Below, piece by piece: positions 50,501-64,000 of a stretch of 64,000 bases of DNA; positions within the stretch are counted from its first letter, which is position 1, and the number at the start of each line of letters is the position of its first letter. Under the pieces are notes generated by a model. It ran no database searches and had not been told where the DNA came from. It worked only from the letters and a program-made list of their open reading frames with translations. The stretch comes from Acridotheres tristis (lineage: Eukaryota; Chordata; Aves; Passeriformes; Sturnidae). The translations under genes and the position numbers were made by a program. Location of the stretch: the NCBI GenBank assembly GCA_037013685.1, contig CM072888.1, positions 7,607,034-7,671,033 on the forward strand, written 5' to 3'.

Positions 50501-53185
50501 AGCTCCCTGTGCAGTGTGAGGTTACTCAGCAACTTGAGTTATCTAAATTTCAATAGACAATGCAGTTTCCAAGAGTTAGGGGGAACAGTGACTTCAGTAG
50601 CCAGAGCTCTTTTCCAATATTCAGTCTCTGATTTATTATGCAGTGATATAACAAATGTTTTGAGCCATTTGCAGAGTGGCTAAACAGTTAATTTACCAAA
50701 TTACTGTATTTCTGGACTGTGGAACATACCCTGGCTTTCTGATGGAGTGGAAGGAGGAGAGTAAATATTCCCCTTAGTAAGTACTAAGAGACTGAAGAAA
50801 TATGTTAGAAATATACATTGAAATACAGAACATTAATTAAAGACAACCAATTAAAGCCTTTACATCTCTCTATTTCTTATCTCTATCTCATTTCTTATCT
50901 TATGAAACCTTTGAATTGAAAAGACCATTCTAAAGGCAGTAAGTGGAGTCCAAGGTAGTAGATAAACGATTATAAAGTCTCTGAGAGGCACACAGGTCTT
51001 TAGAAGTAAGGATAGAATTTAGAAATTGATACTACCTCTGCATGCTCAGCCACAAGACTCTCCACATTGCTCTAGGTGATCTACACACACTGGCAGCAAG
51101 AGTCACTTCAGTTCAGAACTCTGCAAAATTGCCATTTTCCTTCCAGAGAAGGGAGCCTTGCAGTGGCAACATTCTGCAGGGCACAGAGATGTACAGACAC
51201 TTGGTGTTTCAGTAGCAGCTAACACCTTAGGCCAGTCAGCCCAGAGTACTCACACAGATTTGATAAAATGAAGCGATGGTGCAAAGCCTACTTTCAACAA
51301 AAGAAAGAACTTCAGTAATTTAGGCCAGTACTTACTATATTAATTTTTAACAGAGGTTCACCGACTTAGGGCCAGGTAGTTGCCTACAGCAACCACATGC
51401 ACAAAATTTAACTGCACCAAAACCCTTCTTTTCTTTAAGTCTGTCTCTAAAATTACAGTCCAAACCATGGCACAGCAATGAGTTGAACTACAACAATTAT
51501 TTTCCTGAAACAAGAGCTGGCAACATGCTTTACATTACTGGCTTGCATAAATATCTCTTCTTCAGGTAGTTTAATGCACCATTCAACAAGTCATCACAGG
51601 CTGCTGTAAATTATTTGTGCATATTCAGGAAGCAGCTGTTAGGAAGCCTCACAGTTCTAGATGTAAGTTACATGGCTACAGACTTCTTGGGAGAAGTAAG
51701 CACAGCTCATGGCAAGATACTTTTTGTATTAAAGAAAGGAAAGGAAATGTTAAAATAATGCTCTAGATTTGGAGCATTTTCTTTCACTGATGAGTTGGAA
51801 TTTAACAGACTAAAGAAACTTACTGGAAATCATGGTGGCCAGTTTATTCTTTTTTTAAACCTGCAGCCTCAGGATATGGTAAAAACGTTTTATTCAGAAA
51901 TAATTTTAACTAAAACAAGATAAAGGGGAAGAAAGTTTCATGTATAAATAAAAATGTTAAAGACAGCAATTCACCTGTCTGATCCAAATCCCAATTAGAT
52001 GGGCTAAATTTGAATTTGAGAGCTGGATTTGGGTTAAAGCACAAAGGCTTTAAAACTCTTTCAAACTCATGCAAAGTTAGTCATCTCAAGAAACAAGTTT
52101 TACCTGTTCTCCAAAGCCTTCTGGCTTTCTGGCTGAAAATCTAAACTTGGCCACTCTGAAAAAAAGAAATGTGTCATGGAATTGAGCCAAAAAAACTTAA
52201 TGCAAGTTCAGGCATTTAAATATATTAAGGCTGAAATGCCACACAATACTGGTCATGAAATTCTAGCAATCTTTTTCTATCTGCTTGTTCACAGCAATAA
52301 AAAAATAGTTATGAGTTTCCCAGAATAAATAATTTAAGTATTAAGAAAACTAATGAGCCAGAATACTGTTGAAAAAGAAGTATGTGTGTTTCAGAGAATT
52401 TATGCATGCAAAAACTTTTAAACTTGCATTTATAAACTTTAAATGGATTTATAAAAAACTAAATTTTTTAATGGAGACCTAAAATCTCTACCGCCCTATT
52501 CTCCTTCTCCCTTATATATTGCCTGTCTTCTGAGCACACCACCTAGACATTTTCTTAGTTTAGCTTTAATGAACATTAAAATAAAGCAATTATTCTGTGT
52601 AAAGCCAAAATACAGTGTTTAGATTGTCGCTGGAACTCACTGAAACTGTTGAATGCAGCTGCATACATCCACCTTTAATTAAGATTGCTGCAGGTGCAGG
52701 TATTCCCAAGCTGTCCAAAAAATGACCTGCTGAGGAAATCAAGCAACCAGGGTCAGAGATTCTAACTGGAAATTATTTTATCCATTAGGAAGACATGAGA
52801 GAAGATAAATGTAGCAGAGAGGTGACTCAGAGAGAAAATCATTACTCAGGCAGGACAGTGCTGCAGGGGATTCCCTCTTGGGAAAGGTGAGAGTAGCAAG
52901 AGCTGCAGCTGTGACCAAGCATCTCCTCTCCTCCTGTGCTCAGGCAGACACCTCTTTGCATGTGTCTGAGAATGAATAAGGGAGCACCAAAGGTTAATCT
53001 GGTAGCACAGCATGGTACACAGTGCCTTGCCTGCTGCTCACCTCTGCAGGTTGGGTGGGTGACAAGGAAGAGCCTGTCAAGAGCCTGGGCACTTTCACTT
53101 ATTCATGTCCCTTTCTCTTGAGTAAATATATACTGAAGAAAATGCAAATACATTTTTAGTCATCCTCACACCACATACATATATA
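47556..53185. other. unique AT-rich DNA, no confirmed gene
   Basis: No transposon remnant or RNA gene was found. A 62-codon + strand frame at 49413-49601, lying 128 bp after a TATA-like word, is discussed as a finding. Minus-strand donor-like signals near 51245, 51962 and 52105 bound short segments open in more than one frame and are not called. Confidence 0.5.
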
Positions 53186-53188
53186 AAA

Positions 53189-53210
53189 ATACACACACAC
53201 ACACACACAT
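53189..53210. repeat. (CA)n microsatellite
   Basis: Ten or so CA dinucleotides on the + strand, preceded by an AT-rich ATACATATATAAA stretch. Confidence 0.9.
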
Positions 53211-53424
53211 GCTGTCTCTTTGGAAGCCATAAGAACAGATAAGCCATTCTTTGCACTGCTCCAGAGTGTTCTGAATTACACTGGTCCTTCACACAGGACC
53301 TCTCATCACTGTGGACACCAGCCCACCTTGCAGCACACCACCAGCCAAGCAAGGTACAAGCAGGAAACAAAACTGCTCCAGAATGCCTATAATCAAAATA
53401 CAGGAAAGCCTCAAGCTAAGCCAA

Positions 53425-53637
53425 AGGAGGTTTTGATTAGACATTATGAGAAACTTCTTCATGGAAAGGGTTGTCAAGCACTGGCAAAGGCTGCCCAGGG
53501 TAGGGGTGGATTCACCAAAAAATGCTTGGATATGGCACTTGAGGACACTGTTGAGTGGTTTACATAGTGATGGTGCTGGGTTGACAGCTGGACTTGATGA
53601 TCTTAAAGGTCTTTTCCAATCTTAATGATTCTGTGCT
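53425..53637 (+). mobile_element. CR1 LINE fragment, + orientation
   Basis: CR1 3' region of a subfamily different from the 22-kb copy: GGAGGTTTTGATTAGACATT, AACTTCTTCATGGAAAGGGT, TGTCAAGCACTGGCAAAGGC, TGCCCAGG, GGATATGGCACTTGAGGACA, GGTGCTGGGTTGACAGCTGG, ACTTGATGATCTTAAAGGTC and TTTTCCAATCTTAATGATTC. A small internal deletion is present where the CATCCCTGGAGG region is expected. The 115-codon open frame at 53220-53567 ends inside this element and is therefore not a gene. Confidence 0.92.
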
Positions 53638-55295
53638 TGGCAGAACTAAAGGAAAAATAAAGCCATGCAGGTGCTGAAAAAAAAAATATATATAAATAGG
53701 TGTCCTGTTTCAAAACTTCCACTTTAATCTAAGAAATGGAAACTTTTGATGGACATCAGGTTGTGTGTCCCTGAAATGAAATATGGATCTCTAGCTTTTA
53801 TGAAAGTAAATTATTTCAAAGAAGGCACAGAGGAGAAAAGACATCTTAAATATAATACCTTTCCTCAGGACGAATCTCTCTCAGTATCAGTTCATGACAC
53901 TGCAGACTTTGATGCTGCTTTGACAAATATTTTCTCTAAGGTGAACTTTAAGTTCCTTTAGTTTAGTTTTACCATTTTTTTCCCCACTTTTAGTATATGT
54001 AGGAATTGCACTGAAATGATAACCTCTATTCCCTCCAAACAGACGGATTGGAGAATAAAGACCATTTATTTCTATTAAACTGTACCACTTCATATTAAGG
54101 TTATCCAGGCCACTAGCTCATGACAAAATATCTTGTTCAATGTAATTTCAATTTCAACCTGCAAGAAAAAGCAGAAGATGCACTTGAAAGAGCAGTGCAA
54201 GCTATATTTTTTAAAAAATTTCCTTAAAGGAAAAAAAAGAAAAAGTTATTTGTAATTCTGACAAACTAATGAAAAAATTACCCTGATATTTTTCTTTTTT
54301 CTTCCAATTTTGAAATGGCCTGCAATTTTCAAGACATTGTTTTAAAATTTTGTCTTAAGTTCTTGCCTTATATTTTTTAGGAAAAGCAAGTTATCTCCTC
54401 ATTCCACATTGCTTTGCAATCTCAAAATAGTCATCTAACATGAGAACACAGTCAGAGCTGTAACAAGAAGAGCTGCCAAGATAGCAGCAAGAAATTCCAT
54501 CCTTTCCTTTCACCTTAGTCTAAAATGTAAATACAGCATTTTAAAATGTTTCATTTTGAACTATTAGTTGAAGTCTAGATTGAAAAAAAGGTAAAACAGC
54601 CTCTGCCACCTGAAAAGCCTCAGTTGAGTCTCAATTCAGATCTTTTTTCTTTTTTAATGCATTAGGGTAGAGAAGAAATTATTTCCCTGTTCTTTAACTC
54701 AGTCACTCCATTTTCTCTTGCACAATTTACAGGGACTGCCATCTCTAGCTCTTCCAATTTTTTCCTTCCATTCATCTGCCGTCATTTCTTGAAGCATAAT
54801 GCAATGGCAACTTATCCAAGGGCACCACATAATGGTTTATTTCTTTCCTCTTCCTCTGTTTAACAATACTTTTCTATGCATATATAAAAGTACTGCAACT
54901 TTTTAAGTCTCCATTTGAACTCTGAAATTTTATTCGAAAGTCCCCTAAAAACTTTTAAGTGTAATTGTACCTTCTATTTTCCAAGAATCGAAAGCGCATG
55001 TTTTCAGTTTTGCTGGAAAACTTTTTTCCAAAATATAAGACTACGGTTTCCAGTCCCTGTATTTCAGGAATTTACAGGCATGGAGTTATACCTCCATGAA
55101 AAGTTGTCAGCAGTCAAGGCTCAAAGATACTCATTTACACCTCAAACAGCAGCTGATGCATAGGAAGGAAAGATCTCTGTTCAAAACGCTTTGAGCATTC
55201 TTAAAGCACTAGTGTAGAGCAGACACAGAGTAAAATAGTGAAACAAATGAAAAAAAACCCCCACCTTTGACACATTTCTCCAAATTACTCTATTA

Positions 55296-55391
55296 GATGT
55301 GGCCTAGGGGAAGGTGTCTCTGCCCTTGGCAGAGATCTTGATGATCATTAGGGTCCCTTCCAACTCAAACCATCCTATGATTCTATCATAT
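55296..55391 (+). mobile_element. CR1 LINE fragment, 3' end
   Basis: About 95 bp in + orientation: GGCCTAGGGGAAGGTGTCTC, TGCCCTTGGCAGAGATCTTG, then GGGTCCCTTCCAACTCAAAC and CATCCTATGATTCTATCAT. It is the 3' terminus of a severely truncated copy. Confidence 0.92.
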
Positions 55392-58300
55392 GCTCTGACT
55401 TGTCATAAGTAATTTAAGTGGAGGTTTGCATCTTTTTCTCTAAATTTGCAAAAATAGGCAGAAGAACACAAAGTCCTGATTCAGAATAGCATTATTTCAC
55501 AAAAAAAAAAAAATAAAACCAAACCTGTTTGCAGATTAATTTCTTTGCCGAACCCCTGTTTGGCACAGGGCTATGGGGAGGCATTTCAGCTCCAGCCTTG
55601 CCTCCTCAGTGTTACAGCTTGTGCATTCAATTTGAGAGAAGGAATTTGGTATCCACCAATTCTCCAAAGAATACAGATTACAACATCTAAAGGTCTACTC
55701 TCTCTGCTCCTCAGTGCAGCATCATTTTGCATCAAGCCAGGAGTCATTAATGAGACATTAACTGATGGTAAACTGTGTTTTGATATTTGAACACTAAGAA
55801 CTAAGAAGAAAGCCATACAATTAAGGCTGCTGAGGACAAAAATGATATCCCAGACCTCTTGTAGAGCAGTTTTCACAGTAATATGGCTTAAAATAAATGA
55901 GCAAGCTTTAGCATTCAGTTTTGTTTCTGTTACAGAGGATAGATGAAGCTTGACACTGATTTTCTTAAAAATTATTAAAATTTTAAAACTAGTTTACTTG
56001 ATGAAAGGGCACATTTGGATGTAATTATGTTCAAACTGTCTTCTTGGCATGTAAGGCTTACCAGTTGTTTCACTTGAGAAAAGAAACAGATATAGGGATA
56101 AAGAGTGGCTAGTAAACCTTGAACTTATTCTTTACGAAAAGAACCTCCTAAAATGAGAACAATAAATGGAATTCAATGCTACTGTCAGGGTAACTGGGAC
56201 AGGGAGGACAAAGTAAGCTTAAAAGCTAAAAGTACGCTCGAATATTTTCAAAATAACCCACAAAATCCTGTATTTCAAGTAAAAAAAAAGAAAGGAAAAA
56301 ATAAGTCTTCTTAGCTAATATTAAGATTATTAAAATTAAAGATTGTAAGAAAAATATTTCTGTTTCCTACATGGGAATATGTTTGACTGGGTTTCAGATC
56401 AGCATGCATTTTTTTCTTACTCCTTCTTCCCAAACTGAGAAAAAGCACTGTGCTAGGAAATTAATGATTATCCTTCATGGGTCCATTGAAGTGAACAGTA
56501 TTGTGTTCATAAAACGAGCAGCATAGAGGAAACGAGAGCCAAGTCTTTTATTGGCTCAGCAGTTCAGCTGGGAGATGGATTTCCTTGCAGAACTTGTTTA
56601 GACTGCCCATCTCCACACGATTAGACAGGAGGCTGCTGGTGGCAAATTGAAATATCCAAATATCTACTGAAAGGAAGGAGGGGGACCAGAAGGAGAGAGG
56701 CAGCATCCACCAGACAACAGTGGATGATGGAGAAGTAAATGATGCTGTAATTCCAGCACCTGGACATCCCCAGGGATGCCAGAGAGCTGCCATACAGCAT
56801 AGACAGTAACTCCAGCCTTATCCCTTCATTGGAAACTCTCTGATCCAGTTCCCTGCCTGTCTCACACATCTCAGTTCAGTAAGTAGCACTGGATGGCATG
56901 AGAGACATTTCCCTTTCTATGGACTTGGAAAAGCTGTGCTTTTGGACTCTGCTCAGTTCGAGTCAGCAAGGAACTTAGCCCTGTGCACTATACACTGTAC
57001 TTCAGTACAAAAGCAGGAGCTAAGATTTAAGCCTACCATGTTTTGGCTTCTACTTCAGCCACATAAAAACAGGAACACCTCATATCTATCTATCTATCTA
57101 TCTATTACTGAAGTTAATAATACTCTCATTTCCAAATCTCACTCTTACCCCTTCTTGAATTTTTAAATGCCTTTTGAATGACTCCTGACTTCAAGTTAAC
57201 AAGCAGTGCTGCTTCTAAATCACAAGTCTTAAGTACCCAAACCTTGTCCTTTCTCCTCTGAGCAATATTTTATGATTGGGTTGCTTTAAAATCAAATTAG
57301 TAACATTTATGAAATAGGAAAAACCACAAAAACAGAAAAATATTTTAATTAAATAATACAACTACTTTAAAAATTTCATCTAATGGCTGCATGATTTCTT
57401 TATATTTTGCTTTAAAGTAATTTTATTTGGAACAGAGAAGGATTCAGATCATTGTAACTAGAAGGAAAGATTAACTCACAGTCCTAAAGTAGTCTATCAC
57501 ACGTAGCTATGAACTTTTGTGCACATCTTGGATCTGTGGTGAAGCTAGGTCCAAATAACTATCCTAAGCCAACCAAGGGAGAATGAACGGTAGGCTCAGT
57601 TACATCAAAAACATATCAGACCTTCCTTATACTGATTCCCTTTTTTTACAAGTGGGATTTTAACGGCAGAACTCTAAATCTACTCTAAAATAATTTCAAC
57701 AATATTGATGCAATTACAAAGTAACTGGTAATCAAAATGTATCCCACAATGTTGACCAAGCATTTTTTTTTTCATTCTAATTGACAGCTAGAGAATTTTT
57801 CTTTAAAATACTCATAGCTTTAGACAACAGCAAAATAAATTTTCACCTCAAGAATATTAGTTAATGGCACATCAAACCTTTATATACCGTGAAAGATTAA
57901 GGTAACTGTTGCCAGAGAACAACCTCTGTTACTCAGAGGTATAAAAAATGGTGGCCTGACATATTTAAAAGCTGAAATTAGCAGCTTATCCATAAGAAAC
58001 TCACAGCAGGGACAGGAGCCATATAAAAATTCAGATCTCTTCACAATCATTATGACTAATTCTGATGAAGGATTATCTTGTGCTTACATTTGTAGAAGTC
58101 TGTGATAGGCAGATTTCACCCCCCCAAAAAACTAAACTGTAAATATTGCATTTACAGCTGCTCCTGTTAGATGTCTAACTATAAATTTATTTAGGAATGG
58201 GATCAAGATAGATACACCCACTTCCATGGGTATAAGCAATGATACATAATGACTAACACCAGCTTAATTTGCTCTTTGAAGAGCTCATTGAACCTTTATA

Positions 58301-61300
58301 TATCAGTTTCCTCATTTGCAAATGTATTTTTTTACAGTTATTGGCATTCAGAAAAGTCTGTTACTCTTTCAAGTACATCGTTTCTTAAAGAATCTGCATG
58401 CACACGCTATAGTCATTGGGGAAAGGATGAGTAGAAGACAAGGAAAAGTAGGGTTATGATGGTGCTTCTCCCTAAGGACTTCTGCAGTTTAAATATTTTA
58501 TTATGCATTTTTTCCGTGTTAATTTAACTTTTTAGCAATTTTATTTTAAATTAAATCAAACCAAATTAAATAAAATTTCACTAATGTTATCATTTAAATT
58601 TTAAATTACATTTATTTTTGATAAAGAGGGCAAAACAGTGAAGAGGGGCACTTAGAAACATCATTATGCAGCATCCTCTCTCCTTAGATTCAAGATCATA
58701 ATCAGCTTCATGACAGGAAGGAAAAATTCAGAGCTACCCAAGAAGACTCTGGAAATAAACAGTTGTTTATGTGCCTTCTGTCAACATACAGTTCGAATCA
58801 CTGCCAAGTCCTCCTCCTTTCCATCATGGACTAATGGCCTCTGGGCAGCTGCCAGGGAAGAGCAAAGGATATGCCCATGTCACTGCCTGGAGCATTTGGT
58901 AGTGATTCCACATCACTGCCCTGGAGTCTGCTGGTGACAGCACAGGAACCCAACAGCTGCTGGCTCCGGTGCTGAAGCAAACCCAGCACTGCAGACAAAA
59001 AGCCAGCACTGGCAAGACCTGAGGTGAGCGTATTAAGCACGTGTGCTAGCCCAGCTTCTGGAGTTGCTCTTGCTCAGTCTGCATAAAAACTGGCCCAGGA
59101 ACAGTAGATCACCTCTAAAAAGTCTCTTGCTGCATGAACTTTGAGTACAGTGAGCTATTAAAAAAAAAAAAAAATCCCCTTTTAAAGGTTGCAGTGACCC
59201 TTTGAATCTAAAGTTTCTTTGCGCACGAATGGAAAGTTTTCCCACCTTCCTCCACCAGCTATCTTATCCCATCCCTTCCTCTAATGAAATTTCCTCTTTT
59301 TTTATCTCTTCTCAGTTCTGTGGCCGTTGACACCATAAAAGATAGATGTAGAACCCTGCAGAACACTACACTAACCTTTCATGCTGATAGAGGAGACCTT
59401 TAAAGGGTTTGGCTGCAGCTTGTAGACTACCAATAGTGATTTGTGCTATCACCCTTACAGATGCATAATGAATTTCAAGTATCTGAAAATCTATACTGGA
59501 CATACCTTGTTTGGTTGTCAAAAGGGACAGCAGGGACCTCCTTTGACTCCCATTGTACAGATCCTCCTCCTGAGGAATCTACAAGGACCTGCAGAAACCA
59601 TATTTGATTACAAGGACCAGAAACCTGGGGGTTTTTCATCTTAAATTATTGCAACAATGTCAAAGGCAAACTGAAAGTCCTTTAAAACACTTCTGACACA
59701 TCAAGTAGCTTCAAGAAAATCATGTCTCTGACCTCATTTAATGCATTTTACATTACTTTCACCACCTTTGTGTCATGCACTCAGGTAATTGAAGCGCTGC
59801 TGATTTCCTTCTTGTTCTATTTCATTTTGCAGCATCTCCTCATCCGTGCAGGCTTTGATGGCATGCAGCTGAAACACATCTCTTGAGTTGCTTAGGATTC
59901 CTTTAGGATGAAATCAGCAAGGAAGAGGCAAAGTTTGTTATTTTTACATCACTGCTATGCAAGCACATTTCTGCACCACAGGCTATTGAAGTGAATTTGT
60001 GTTGATCCAAGCAACGTCATTCCAAAGTTAATATGATAACTTATGGAGGTAGAAAATTACTCTGTTTGAGAGGACTACAGGTCTCAGAGTGCAACTGGTG
60101 AGAAAGTCATGCAGCATCACAACTTGCCATGCAGCTCCTGTGTTTAAGTTTCCCTTTTGCATAGAATAAGGAGCTAATGCCAGTTGTGAATTTCAAAGGA
60201 TTGGAACTGCAGACAGGAACAGTTGAAGAGTTTATCACCATTGCTTTCCTAATATTATGTACACACAGGAGAAGAGACAGGATTTATTTGTAAAAAAATT
60301 AGCATACTATAACATACACACAGTTTGAGGATGGAACTAGATCCTCATTTCATCCTCAAATATTAGATCAAAAACACTGATCTGCATATTTTTTATGACA
60401 GTATTAAAAAAAAAAATCCATTTAAGATCCTACCAGTACATACTACCAAGTTAAGTTGTTAAGTTTCCTGTAGTAATCAATATATTCATCTGATATTAAG
60501 CATTTCAGTATCAATACTAGAATTCTACATTTGCAGTGTTTTAGTTGTATAAAAGACACAAGCTTATCAAATATCTTTCAAGGGGAAATAAACCAGTTTT
60601 TAACATAACAGACTGGGTAGGTTTTATAGTGGTGTCTTTTCTTGTTATCTCTCCATTTGGTGCAAGAATTTAATAGTGTCTCACCATCTTTCCCTAATAA
60701 CAAAAATCTCTTTGCTGTAATTATAGGTTTATTGTGTCCTTAAACTGTGAAAAAAGCCCCCAAAGCTGAATTTTGACATTGCATAGTGATTTTCAGCCTC
60801 ACCATTTCAAACTAAACCAAGTAGACAGCAAATCCAAGGTTTATGAAATCTGGGATGCATCAGAGAAATACATGCCATTAAAAGAGACTTCTCTGCATCA
60901 CTTTATCTTGGTATGGCTTAGAAATATCACACACTTGAGCTCCATCCCTCTGCTGCCAATTCCCCCTGACTGGGATAGGGAAAAAATGGAAGGAGCAGCA
61001 TCTACAAGAGTGTGCCTCTGCCACTTTTATCTCTGAATCACCACTTTCTTCCTTCAGTTCAACTACCCAAGTTAGAGCAGAATAATTTTGTACACTTTGT
61101 GCAATACTGAAAAGATTTTCTGCCTCTCATTTGCATGTCTTTTGGCCACTTTTTAAAGCTCATAAAGTTAGAACAGTATCATAGTTTTGAGCTTCTCAGC
61201 AGTAAGGAAAAAGGCATAATATAGTCTCTTTTGGGAGAGCAAGGATGTAGAGGGAATAGAAGCAGCAAAATGTACAATAATTGCTTTAGGGCTTTATCTT

Positions 61301-64000
61301 TCTGGCTTTGCTGTGAAAAGACCTCATACAAACAAAGTGATTAGCTCATGTTACAGATCATTCCTAAAAAAACCCCAGAACTTCTCCAGCAGCAGCTCAC
61401 TTGAGATAGGGCTGCTTTTGGAGATGTTTATTGTTCATGCATCACAAGTCCTCCACAAGTAGGAAAAGCAAAAAAAGAAAGTACATGCAAGCACATCTCG
61501 TCCTTTCACAGGAAAACTGAATTGATGGTTTGCACTGAGCTCTACATAAGCCAGCTACAGGACACCCACAGCTGCAGCAACAACAGAATGATGTGTTGCA
61601 AGCTGGTAACCGCTGTGGGAAAATCCATCTAGCAGAGGCTGAAATTTCATTCTTGCACAGCAAAGGAAGGCAAAGGAAAAGCTCCAGTCAATTGTCGCTT
61701 CTAAGCTGATAGAGAGGCAACTGCTCTTACCAGATGCATATTTAGAGCAGATGTTCGAGACAAAGCTCATATATCAGCATGGATAACAGGTCAATTTTAT
61801 CTTCAATTATAAAGCATCTAGAGTTTGATTTTATGCATTCGTGACAAGAGATACAGTACCACTAGTTGTAGAGCAGAAAAGGCTGGAATATTTCTCATCA
61901 AAATGTCAAACAAATAGAAATTGTTCAAATGGCATTTGGTCTGAATTTTACTGGGACTATGAAAACACAGGTTACTTGCAGGATTAATGACCATGAGAAA
62001 ACAATTGTTTTTTTACTGCTGGCTGGTATATCTCTGTACCTCATTTCTACATACTTATGTATTTACCTCCCAAAATTCAAATTTATATGTTCCTTAAATC
62101 AAGTTTTTGCTGCTCAGATTTTCTCAAAGTAGGACTATATTGCTTTTTAATATAGGATGGAGCCATGTGCTCTGCCAAGGCTTTTCTAAGACTATGACCA
62201 CTGCATTTTCTGAAGAGAATGATCTGCTAAGAGTGTTCTTGGATGTTGGATCAGCACAGCCTTATGAACCTTAGGAGTACAACTTGCATCCAAGGGAAGT
62301 GAACACATCACCTCCACAACTCCTGTATTCCACTCTGTGTGGCAAAAAACTCTGAAGAAATAGTTATGACAGCAATTGGTTATGCTGAAAAAAAATTCAT
62401 TTTGTCTCATTTAAATACTAAAAGAAATTAAAGAAAGACTAAAAAAATGAAATACTTCCAAAGCTGGTTCATCACAAGTTTCTTCTTTATTTGGTGGCTT
62501 AGGAACTCTGAGGCATAAAAGTACCCTCTGTGAATCCATGAGAAACATGCCACCTCCTCAAAACAAAGCAGCAGAAGCCAGAAAGACACCCAGAGGAAAT
62601 CCTTACTTGGAACCACTTCCTTTTCCAACAGTATTTGTTGTGGGCTACTGGTCCTTTTCTAGACCTACAGAACAGAGCATGGGGTGTTTGGTAAATAAAT
62701 CTTGCATACTTTGAAGTACACTCCCTTCATTGTGACTAGTACTTTGAAACCACATTGCAATTAAATATTTTAAAGGATATCTTGCAAAATTTTAAAATGT
62801 ATTTTATTACAGTGTACTTATAAGCATTAGAAATTACAAAAGAAATGTAAACTATTCTGCATATATTACAATGACAGAGAAATTATTTCGCTCACTGAGA
62901 AACAAAGAAGAAACTCTTTTTCCTCTTTCCTTTTCAACTTTTTTCTCTGCTAGAGCAAGCAGTATCACAACAGAAGCATTTAATGGCACTATTAACTTAA
63001 CCACCTAAAACCAGAACCTATAATAATTACTTTCATTATGCTTAATTGAACATAATCATCTAACCTAACAATTCCTTGTAGACTAATTAATAAAACAGCA
63101 TGTCTTCTGGATCAGAAATGCATTAATTGATTTCTTACGAAAGTAAGACATTTAGGGGACAGAATTCATAACTTCCACCATTACTATGTTTAGACAGACT
63201 TAACTTTTGTAATCACTATGACTCTTAAGGGCAATGAATCTCATTGTTAGAGCTGAAATTCCATGCAAATTTTCAAAGGGGATTTTCTGTCTCTTTGGTG
63301 ACATTTGAAGAGAAAGATATGACTCAACAAAGTCATTTCATAAAAACACTGCAAGGAGTTACAAAAATCTCTAAAAACTGTCATCTGTATTGTAAGTAAT
63401 CTTCTACAATGCTACATTTTCATGCAGTGGTGTTCCAGTATACAATGCCATCTCCTTGAGGAGGTAAAGAGTGAAGCATTTATTTTATAGGACTGATCAG
63501 ATGAACCATCCCCCCAAAAATACATAAATTTTTCTTTTTTCTTCCTACTTTTTCTTCCAGCAGGAAGCTCATATTTTCTCATGACTTGACCTGAGCTGTC
63601 TCTCATCTCTTCCTCTGCTAAGCATGAGCCAGACCTAATTTCTCCATCTTGCTCTTGAGAAACCTGATTATTGTCAATAGAAACTTGAACCATGATTTCC
63701 TTTTATGAAGAACACACCTGAACAAAAGTAAGGAAGACTTTCATCCTGATATTGTACAGTCAGGGTTATGCTCTGCTAGAGGAAACCAATATAAAGATGA
63801 CCCTCAGCCTGGGAAGTTATCCTAAAAAATAAACAACGGACATCTTTAAGGCAGAATTATTGTCTAACCCTATTATTAAAACTATTATAATGTCTAATAA
63901 CTAAAGAAGCAATAGGCCAGAGGGAGAAAATTCTAACCACTTTGTCATTTGGTAGTTATGTAGGTTTGCAACCTAAAGCATGCGTTTCATTTCAAATTGA
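55392..64000. other. unique AT-rich DNA, no gene seen
   Basis: Contains a TATC microsatellite at 57083-57106 and homopolymer runs (A13 near 55501, A14 near 59160, A10 near 60405). Open frames of 60-96 codons occur on both strands, often overlapping in two frames of the same stretch (for example 55545-55876 and 58824-59040), which points to chance. No CR1 tail was recognised after 55391, and no RNA gene or convincing splice-bounded exon was found. Confidence 0.55.
57083..57106. repeat. (TATC)n microsatellite
   Basis: About six TATC units in uninterrupted tandem. It is short and probably low in polymorphism. Confidence 0.9.

Noticed and set aside
51240..52165. Three small minus-strand segments with donor-like ends
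   Set aside because: Segments of 29-52 nt are open in two or three frames, and chance explains them.
53220..53567. 115-codon + strand open frame, the longest outside the microsatellite
   Set aside because: Its last part is CR1 3' sequence in a non-ORF2 frame, and upstream there is no promoter or splice context.
56940..56985. GTTCGAGTC word resembling a tRNA T-loop
   Set aside because: No acceptor stem, anticodon arm or B-box spacing could be folded around it.

Overview
The window looks like nuclear DNA from a bird, or at least a sauropsid. It is AT-rich and vertebrate-like, with sparse 5'-truncated CR1 LINE fragments that keep the typical avian CR1 3' end (the ...ATGATTCTATG-type tail and the GGTTGGAAGGGACCT-type stretch on the reverse strand). 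It also has A/C-rich (AAACC-type) low-complexity tracts common in birds. I see no bacterial or viral gene organisation, no rRNA or tRNA gene and no CRISPR array. Open frames are almost all 60-115 codons on both strands, about what AT-rich non-coding DNA gives by chance. The two longest (215 and 182 codons) are translations of one tetranucleotide microsatellite.

Layout. 1-8.2 kb: single-copy-looking DNA with a few exon-like segments on the minus strand. 8.2-8.7 kb: a 486-bp stretch with no pyrimidine on the + strand, made of GGAA and GAAA arrays. 8.7-9.5 kb: the most gene-like tract of the window, probably a decayed retrocopy: three + strand coding-like segments in shifted frames, a stop codon, then about 470 bp to an AATAAA. 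9.5-22 kb: unique AT-rich DNA with one short CR1 tail near 15.1 kb. 22.0-22.6 kb: the longest CR1 fragment. 22.6-34.8 kb: unique DNA with a short CR1 piece at 24.5 kb and a group of short exon-like segments at 25.0-27.6 kb. 34.8-41 kb: an A/C-rich tract, the best single exon-like segment (37.7-37.9 kb, minus), and a G/T-rich tract at 40.8 kb. 41-56 kb: CR1 pieces at 44.5, 47.2, 53.4 and 55.3 kb, the 47.2-kb copy split by about 105 bp of unrelated DNA. 56-64 kb: unique DNA with one TATC microsatellite.

I could not establish any intact protein-coding gene. The region is best read as intergenic DNA or a large intron. The exon-like segments are given with low confidence, because donor/acceptor pairs around 20-70 open codons are expected by chance in 64 kb. 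No undescribed system could be demonstrated. The items most worth checking are the retrocopy-like tract beside the purine microsatellite, and the minus-strand exon-like segments, which would be one many-exon gene if conserved.
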